Source: Arthrobacter sp. MYb213
GTDB lineage: Bacteria > Actinomycetota > Actinomycetes > Actinomycetales > Micrococcaceae
Reading direction: 5' to 3'
NCBI RefSeq assembly: GCF_002979915.1
Contig: NZ_PCQA01000002.1
Span: 616,854 to 680,853, forward strand
DNA length: 64,000 nucleotides
Numbering within the stretch: the first letter of the stretch is position 1; every line of letters begins with the position of its first letter. The translations under genes were made by a program, and so were the position numbers. This document shows positions 59,296-64,000 of this stretch, in pieces. The notes under the pieces were generated by a model. That model saw nothing but the letters and a program-made list of their open reading frames with translations, was not told the origin of the DNA and ran no database searches.

Positions 59296-60492
59296 ATGTC
59301 CAGCGGCCTCACGGTACCCGAGTTAACGATCGCTAACTGGCAGCACCCGGAAAACATCCAGGTATCCTTCCAGAATATCGCCGAGTTCCTACCTACCACC
59401 AAGGTCTCACGCGGCGACGAGTCGATCACCAAGCTGCCGTTCACCGAAATGGAGATTGGTGATCTCGAGGTTGCTAAGGGTAGCGCCACCGATCCCTCAC
59501 TGACCGTGCGTGGAGTCATCAACTCGACGAACACCGACGGTTTGCTGATCATGCGCAAGGGCAAGGTGATGGTGGAGAAGTACTACAACACCATGACCTC
59601 GCTGACCGACCACCTGCTGATGTCGATGAGTAAAACAGTCGTCGGCACGGTGGCAGCAGCGCTGGTGAGCGCGGAAAAGCTCGACGTGAACAAGCTGGTT
59701 ACCGACTATGTGCCAGCGCTTGAACGCTCCGGTTACGCCGGGGCAACGGTACGCCACCTGCTAGATATGCGTTCGGGAATTCAGTTCTCCGAAGAGTACC
59801 TAGATCCCAAGGCCGAGGTACGCATGCTGGAGGAAGCCATTGGCTGGACTCCGCCTAGCGGCGCCATTGGACCCATCGGCATGTATGACTACCTGCTGAC
59901 GCTGAAGGCTAAAACCTCCCATGGTGGCGCCTTTGAATACCGCTCCTGCGAGACCGACGTGCTCGGCTGGGTGTTGGAGGCCGCCGGTGGGGCGCGCATG
60001 CAACAGCTCATCTCCGAATATGTGTGGGCCAAGATTGGTGCGCAACAAGACCTTGTGATGGGTACCGACCAGTTCGGTACCGGCATGTTCGACGGCGGCT
60101 TTAATGCAACCCTGCGCGACCTCGCCCGCTTTGCTCACCTCTACATCAACGATGGGGTGTCGTTGAGTGGACAGCGGGTCTTTGACCCATCCTGGATCAC
60201 CGATACCTTCAACAGCACCGAGGATCAGCTCAAAGCCTTTGCGGACTCCTCTGGCGATAATATGATGCCCGGCGGACGCTACCGCAACCAGATCTGGTTC
60301 CCTTACCCGAATTCAAATGTCGCGCTGGCTCTTGGCATCCATGGGCAGATGATTTACATGAATCCGGCCACCAAGATGATTGGCGTGAAGCTTTCCAGCT
60401 GGCCTTACCCGCAGGATGCTTCCAAGCTGTTCCCCACCATTCGCGCCTTCGACGCAATTGCCAACCATTTAGCACAGCAAGACAGCATCTAA
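59296..60492 (+). CDS. Serine hydrolase, class C beta-lactamase/NylB-like
   Basis: 398 residues. The active-site Ser-x-x-Lys is seen in LMSMSKTVVG (SMSK), with the tyrosine motif FEYRSCETDVLGW (Tyr-x-Ser) downstream, the pattern of 6-aminohexanoate-dimer hydrolase (NylB) and EstB-type esterases. No signal peptide, so cytoplasmic, unlike true beta-lactamases. It likely cleaves an amide or ester; pairing with the ATP-grasp gene suggests it acts on the bond that enzyme makes. Ends 4 bp from the convergent HAD gene. Confidence 0.88.
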   Translation: MSSGLTVPELTIANWQHPENIQVSFQNIAEFLPTTKVSRGDESITKLPFTEMEIGDLEVAKGSATDPSLTVRGVINSTNTDGLLIMRKGKVMVEKYYNTMTSLTDHLLMSMSKTVVGTVAAALVSAEKLDVNKLVTDYVPALERSGYAGATVRHLLDMRSGIQFSEEYLDPKAEVRMLEEAIGWTPPSGAIGPIGMYDYLLTLKAKTSHGGAFEYRSCETDVLGWVLEAAGGARMQQLISEYVWAKIGAQQDLVMGTDQFGTGMFDGGFNATLRDLARFAHLYINDGVSLSGQRVFDPSWITDTFNSTEDQLKAFADSSGDNMMPGGRYRNQIWFPYPNSNVALALGIHGQMIYMNPATKMIGVKLSSWPYPQDASKLFPTIRAFDAIANHLAQQDSI

Positions 60493-60495
60493 CGC

Positions 60496-61311
60496 TTAGA
60501 GCTCGTTGCGTCCCTCTAGGTAGGCGCGCAAAACCTGCAGCACTCCATGCTCGGTGTTTGCTGGCGCGGTGAAGTTCGCCGCGGCCGCAACCACCGGGTG
60601 CGCGTTGGCCATGGCGAAGGAATAGGTAGCACCCTTGATCATTTCCAGATCATTGGGATAGTCCCCGAAGACCGCGGTTTCATCTTGGGTGACACCGAGC
60701 TTGTCTTGCAATGCCTTCAGCGCCAAACCCTTGTGCACCCCATGGTTCATCGCGTCCACCCAGTGGCTTCCAGAAACGACCACTTGCAAGGGGACATCTA
60801 GGGCTGCGGCCATCGCCTGCACCTGGCCGGTTGCGACGTTGACCGCCATTTTGATGATTTCATCCTCGACCTGGTCTAGATCTTCGACAACTTGCACCGC
60901 GCGGTAGTACGGGGCGATGGCTGCAAGAAAGACTTCGTCATCCCGCTCCACGTAGGCGGTACGCCGGCCACAAAGCACCAACCCGACATCCAGCGCCGAC
61001 TGCGCGCGGGTTGCTGCGATCACCGAGGTGACCGACGGTGCGTCGATGATGTTGGAATAGATTTCCTGCTCGCCGTGCATCACCACGGTGCCGTTTTCGG
61101 CGATGATCGCGATCTCTCCGAGTGCTGCAAACTGCTCACGCAGGGTGGCGAACTGCCGACCAGAGGCGGGAACAAAACTGATCCCCTTGGCCTGAAGTTC
61201 ATCAATGACCGCCCAAGCGGCTTCCGGGATCTGTCCGTCCCCATCTAAGAAGGTGCCGTCCATGTCCACTGCGACGAGTTTGATCGTAGCGTTCGGGTTA
61301 ATCGTGTGCAT
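60496..61311 (-). CDS. HAD-superfamily Cof-type phosphatase
   Basis: 271 residues. Motif I AVDMDGTFLDGDG, motif II VPASGRQF, and motifs III/IV ending in KALQDKLGVTQDETAVFGDYPNDLEMIKGA. Cof-type cap. Dephosphorylates sugar phosphates or flavin-type metabolites; substrate not readable. AGGA lies 5 nt before the ATG. Last gene of a leftward pair with ppgK, 7 bp gap. Confidence 0.93.
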   Translation of the reverse strand: MHTINPNATIKLVAVDMDGTFLDGDGQIPEAAWAVIDELQAKGISFVPASGRQFATLREQFAALGEIAIIAENGTVVMHGEQEIYSNIIDAPSVTSVIAATRAQSALDVGLVLCGRRTAYVERDDEVFLAAIAPYYRAVQVVEDLDQVEDEIIKMAVNVATGQVQAMAAALDVPLQVVVSGSHWVDAMNHGVHKGLALKALQDKLGVTQDETAVFGDYPNDLEMIKGATYSFAMANAHPVVAAAANFTAPANTEHGVLQVLRAYLEGRNEL

Positions 61312-61318
61312 TTAAATC

Positions 61319-62134
61319 CTAGGTGCTTAGGTGCATGGCGCGGTGTGCGGCACCAAGCACTCCGGCGGCGTTGTGGTATTTGGCGGGCACCAGTTTGGCC
61401 CGCAGTTTCAGCTTCGGTAAGAACTTCTCATGGTCCTCGGAGATGGCCCCACCGATGATAATCAGGTCCGGGCTACACAAGAATTCGACATGTGAGAGGT
61501 AGCGCTGCAACCGGGTGATGTACTGCTCCCAGCTGAGGTTTTCTTCACGCATCACCCGAGCAGCGGCTTTGCTTTCGGCGTTAAACCCGTCAATTTCCAG
61601 GTGCCCAAATTCAATGTTGGGGAACAGTACTCCGTCGCGGAAGAACGCCGAGCCGATGCCGGTGCCCAAGGTGAGCAGCATAGTGCTACCAAGAATCGGT
61701 TCACCATTTTTTGCTCCGGCTCCGGCATACACCTCGGCCATGCCTGCGGCGTCGGCATCGTTGAGGATCGCGACCTGGCGATCTAGTGTTTTGCTCAGCT
61801 GCGCCGCGGCGTCCAACCCGATCCAGGCTTCGTCGATATTAGCCGCCGAATGCACCACTCCGTCGATGACGATCCCGGGCACGGTAATTCCGGCAGGTAA
61901 CCCGGCGAGGTCTTCGCCGGTGAGTTCGGCAAGGTCGCGCAGGATCTGTGCCATGACCTCGGCCACGGCATCGGGGTGTGCGCCTTCCGGGGTAGTGGCC
62001 TGCCCAATGGTGCTCTGCACCAGTTCACCGGAGGTATCAACCAGCCCGTATTTGATCGATGAACCACCCAGGTCCAGTCCGATGGCCGCAAACTGCGCCG
62101 GTGTTTCGGCTGACGCCGAGTGTTTCGCTGCCAT
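61319..62134 (-). CDS. ppgK: Polyphosphate glucokinase
   Basis: 271 residues, ROK-fold sugar kinase phosphorylating glucose with polyphosphate (and ATP). Phosphate-binding LDLGGSSIKYG, catalytic Asp in AILNDADAAGMAE, LTLGTGIGSA, and FGHLEIDG of the actinobacterial PpgK branch. GGGGAG lies 6 nt before the ATG. Expected in the Micrococcaceae, and supports that assignment. Confidence 0.93.
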   Translation of the reverse strand: MAAKHSASAETPAQFAAIGLDLGGSSIKYGLVDTSGELVQSTIGQATTPEGAHPDAVAEVMAQILRDLAELTGEDLAGLPAGITVPGIVIDGVVHSAANIDEAWIGLDAAAQLSKTLDRQVAILNDADAAGMAEVYAGAGAKNGEPILGSTMLLTLGTGIGSAFFRDGVLFPNIEFGHLEIDGFNAESKAAARVMREENLSWEQYITRLQRYLSHVEFLCSPDLIIIGGAISEDHEKFLPKLKLRAKLVPAKYHNAAGVLGAAHRAMHLST

Positions 62135-62162
62135 CGGTTACTCCCCTGCGTGTGGTTCATGT

Positions 62163-62201
62163 AGTTGAGCAACTCAAATGAACAAACCAAAAACTATTAT
62201 A
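62163..62201 (-). promoter_or_regulatory. ppgK promoter with downstream palindrome
   Basis: A TATAAT -10 on the minus strand (62201-62196) lies about 62 bp before the ppgK start. The palindrome AGTTG-AG-CAACT (62163-62174) lies between it and the gene, a place for a repressor, possibly the upstream ROK regulator. The -35 is unclear. Confidence 0.5.
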
Positions 62202-62244
62202 AGGACTCTTTACAATAGCTACTGTCGGCGCATATCGTCAACGC

Positions 62245-63396
62245 CTACGCATCTTCGATGCGGTAGTTAGACCACAGTCGGCTCAGATACTGCGCGCGTG
62301 CCCCAAATAAGGCACCGCGCAAAGCCGCGTCCTCGCCTAACTCACTGACTTCAACAACGCTACTGTTAGATCCCATCCTACTGGCCAGTGCCTGATTAAG
62401 ACTGTGCGTAAAAGCCTCGAAGTGAGCCAACGGTCCACACAGCAACAAACGCTGTGGGTCAAAAAATGCCAGTAGATTACCCAGCACCTCGGCTAAGACC
62501 TGGGTAAAGCTCTCTACCAACGGATCGATGGGTCCAGCAGCGGCCAACAACTTAGCTAATCGGGGGTAGTCCACCTTCGAACTGCCATCGTCGGTGAGCC
62601 CGTCCGCGGCAAGCCGCTGCAGAAAAGTCTGCTCCGCCAGGCGCAGGCCATTGAGCTCACCAGCGGTGCCGCTGGCCCCACGATGCACCGTGCCATCGAT
62701 CACCAGCGCGGTACCAATGCCCGGACCCACGTAGAGCAACATCAACGATGAGGCGGTCGCCGGCTGATCGTGTCGCACCTGCGCCACAGCCATCCAGTTG
62801 ACATCGTTATCCAGCACCGCTGGTGCGCCGGTCAACTCTTGAACTACCGGCACCAGCGAGGCCGAAGAACCTGGATAAACCGGTGTGGGTAACGCGGTGG
62901 CGTCCACCCCTACGCGTAGCACCGGCGAACTCTGCGACAGCGCCGCACCGAGCGTGCTCCCTGAGCTGGCGGCAGTGAGTTCTTCAACCATGCTTCCTGC
63001 CAGCTTTTGCACCTGTTCGGCGCTTGCCTCGGCAGGTACCACCCGGTGCCCTTGCGCGAGGATGCAACCGGCAAGGTCGGTGGTGCGCCCAAGCAACGAA
63101 CCGGCTTCCAAACTCAACCCAAGCAGGTGCCCATAGCCCTGATTGATCCCGTAACTTTCCGGGGCACGGCCACGGCGCACTGCGGCATCGGCGCCGGGCA
63201 TTACCGCAACGGGGCTGACCAGCCCATTTTCTTGTAGTCGTGAAATGCCCTGTGAGGCGGTGGGTTTAGATAGCCCCAACGCGGTAGAGATCTGGGTGCG
63301 GGTGGCCGGCTGATTTATGCATAAATAGTCAAAGATCTGTCGGTCGGTCAACGTCGCTAGGGCCCTTGGCCCGGCCGTTGGCGCAGGAAGGTTCAT
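62245..63396 (-). CDS. ROK family transcriptional regulator
   Basis: 383 residues. Winged HTH (TRTQISTALGLSKPTASQGISRL, about 33-55) and a ROK sugar-kinase-like domain (LLYVGPGIGTALVIDG, GASGTAGELNGLRL). The catalytic Asp is in LDNDVNW, but the zinc-binding Cys cluster of active kinases is not evident, so it is probably a sugar-sensing repressor. Overlaps the phosphatase gene upstream by 4 bp and lies next to ppgK. Confidence 0.9.
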   Translation of the reverse strand: MNLPAPTAGPRALATLTDRQIFDYLCINQPATRTQISTALGLSKPTASQGISRLQENGLVSPVAVMPGADAAVRRGRAPESYGINQGYGHLLGLSLEAGSLLGRTTDLAGCILAQGHRVVPAEASAEQVQKLAGSMVEELTAASSGSTLGAALSQSSPVLRVGVDATALPTPVYPGSSASLVPVVQELTGAPAVLDNDVNWMAVAQVRHDQPATASSLMLLYVGPGIGTALVIDGTVHRGASGTAGELNGLRLAEQTFLQRLAADGLTDDGSSKVDYPRLAKLLAAAGPIDPLVESFTQVLAEVLGNLLAFFDPQRLLLCGPLAHFEAFTHSLNQALASRMGSNSSVVEVSELGEDAALRGALFGARAQYLSRLWSNYRIEDA

Positions 63397-64000
63397 GAGC
63401 TCTTCACCAACCGCTGCCCCAAGGCTTCAAATTCCTTAGCGGATAATCCGTGAGCCAGCAGGTAATCGGCGATAGAACCGTGCCCGGTAGCGGCTAGATC
63501 TAGGGCGCGCTCCAACCCAGTGATGCTCGTACCGACCATCAGGTTTTGCATTTTCTCGGTCATCGTAATGTCGTGAGTAGCGAGCATGGCACGCATGGAT
63601 TCAAGCCACGGACCAGACAGCGCGGCGGTAGATGCGGCATAGTCGGCCAGCACTGCATCACGATCAGCGCCCACGGCCAAGAGCAACAAGGCGACCGCGA
63701 CCCCGGTGCGATCCTTACCCGCGGTGCAATGCACTAGTGTGGCTTCGTTCGACTGTGCGACGGCACCGGCGATTTTGGCCCACACATCCCCGTGATTTGC
63801 CACCAACGGAAGGTAGAGCTCATCTAGTGATGGCATGGTGCTCGGTACTGCGAGCGCGCCTTCGAGCAGCGGTAGCCTAGTGCGGCTGGCGGATTGCAAG
63901 GTTTCTGGGAAACCTGGCAACCGGCTGGTCTCCATGGTGGAACGCAGATCAAAAATTTGAGTAATGTTTTCGGTACCCAACCATCCGGTCAGTGGTTCAT
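63393..64000 (-). CDS. Tyrosine-protein phosphatase (N-terminus outside window)
   Basis: 202 codons in the window plus more upstream, since the frame stays open to the right edge. The P-loop VHCTAGKDRTGVAVA and the upstream ITQIFDLRSTMET match the bacterial tyrosine phosphatase family (MptpB/LipA-like, DUF-type two-domain). The catalytic Cys is in HCTAGKDR. Translationally coupled to the ROK gene by 4 bp. Whether it acts on proteins or phosphoinositides cannot be told. Confidence 0.9.
   Translation of the reverse strand, partial: EPLTGWLGTENITQIFDLRSTMETSRLPGFPETLQSASRTRLPLLEGALAVPSTMPSLDELYLPLVANHGDVWAKIAGAVAQSNEATLVHCTAGKDRTGVAVALLLLAVGADRDAVLADYAASTAALSGPWLESMRAMLATHDITMTEKMQNLMVGTSITGLERALDLAATGHGSIADYLLAHGLSAKEFEALGQRLVKSS

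Noticed and set aside
59296-60492. Antibiotic-resistance beta-lactamase
   Set aside because: No signal peptide, and the motif set matches NylB/EstB-type hydrolases.

Overview
The window looks like chromosome of a Micrococcaceae actinobacterium, most probably Arthrobacter or Glutamicibacter. This is inferred from moderately high GC, frequent GTG/TTG starts, several apparently leaderless genes, a polyphosphate glucokinase, a choice-of-anchor G surface protein and many MFS pumps with TetR, LysR or Lrp regulators. I find no rRNA, tRNA, CRISPR array, transposase, integrase or phage gene.

Layout. 1-3.4 kb: the 5' part of a large secreted repeat protein (minus strand, running off the left edge), divergent from a LuxR-type regulator whose receiver domain has lost key residues. 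3.4-15.4 kb: housekeeping and stress genes (SH3 protein, ferritin, Tex, lipoprotein, S4 protein, S9 peptidase, DUF1697, TRIC channel), a CynX-like MFS, a TetR/DHA2 pump pair with a clear operator, and a cold-shock protein. 15.5-28.9 kb: LLM oxidoreductase, an MFS/Lrp divergent pair, LysR, a 3-hydroxyisobutyryl-CoA hydrolase, a GltB-like FMN protein, a CydDC-type ABC exporter, two thioesterases and trpF. 28.9-33.9 kb: histidine kinase, response regulator, NatAB-like ABC transporter and a membrane protein.

34.1-38.6 kb is a reactive-sulfur detoxification locus: a TauE/SafE exporter, two rhodaneses and a persulfide-dioxygenase-like MBL-rhodanese protein on one strand, and a CstR-type persulfide sensor with a DsrE-like protein on the other. 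Three copies of a 16-bp palindrome (ATACCCCTAGGGGTAT or one mismatch) lie between them; one fills exactly the 17-bp spacer of the leftward promoter.

39.0-51.8 kb holds proline catabolism (putA, LysR, putP). A 5.4-kb cassette (LysR, MHS permease, M20 carbamoylase/amidohydrolase, amidase) sits immediately downstream of putA. It is bounded by an indel-free 236-bp duplication of the putA 3' end, about 95% identical between copies, which looks like a Campbell-type recombination scar.

51.9-64 kb: an SRPBCC-SDR fusion; a tandem Lrp regulator divergent from a DUF5058 protein, a second small membrane protein and an M20D amidohydrolase (a likely uptake-and-hydrolysis module); an ATP-grasp ligase followed by a NylB/beta-lactamase-like hydrolase; then HAD phosphatase, polyphosphate glucokinase, ROK regulator and a partial tyrosine phosphatase.

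The best candidates for under-described biology are the putA-end-flanked cassette, the DUF5058 plus partner transporter module, the ATP-grasp/serine-hydrolase pair, and the degenerate-receiver regulator facing the repeat adhesin.
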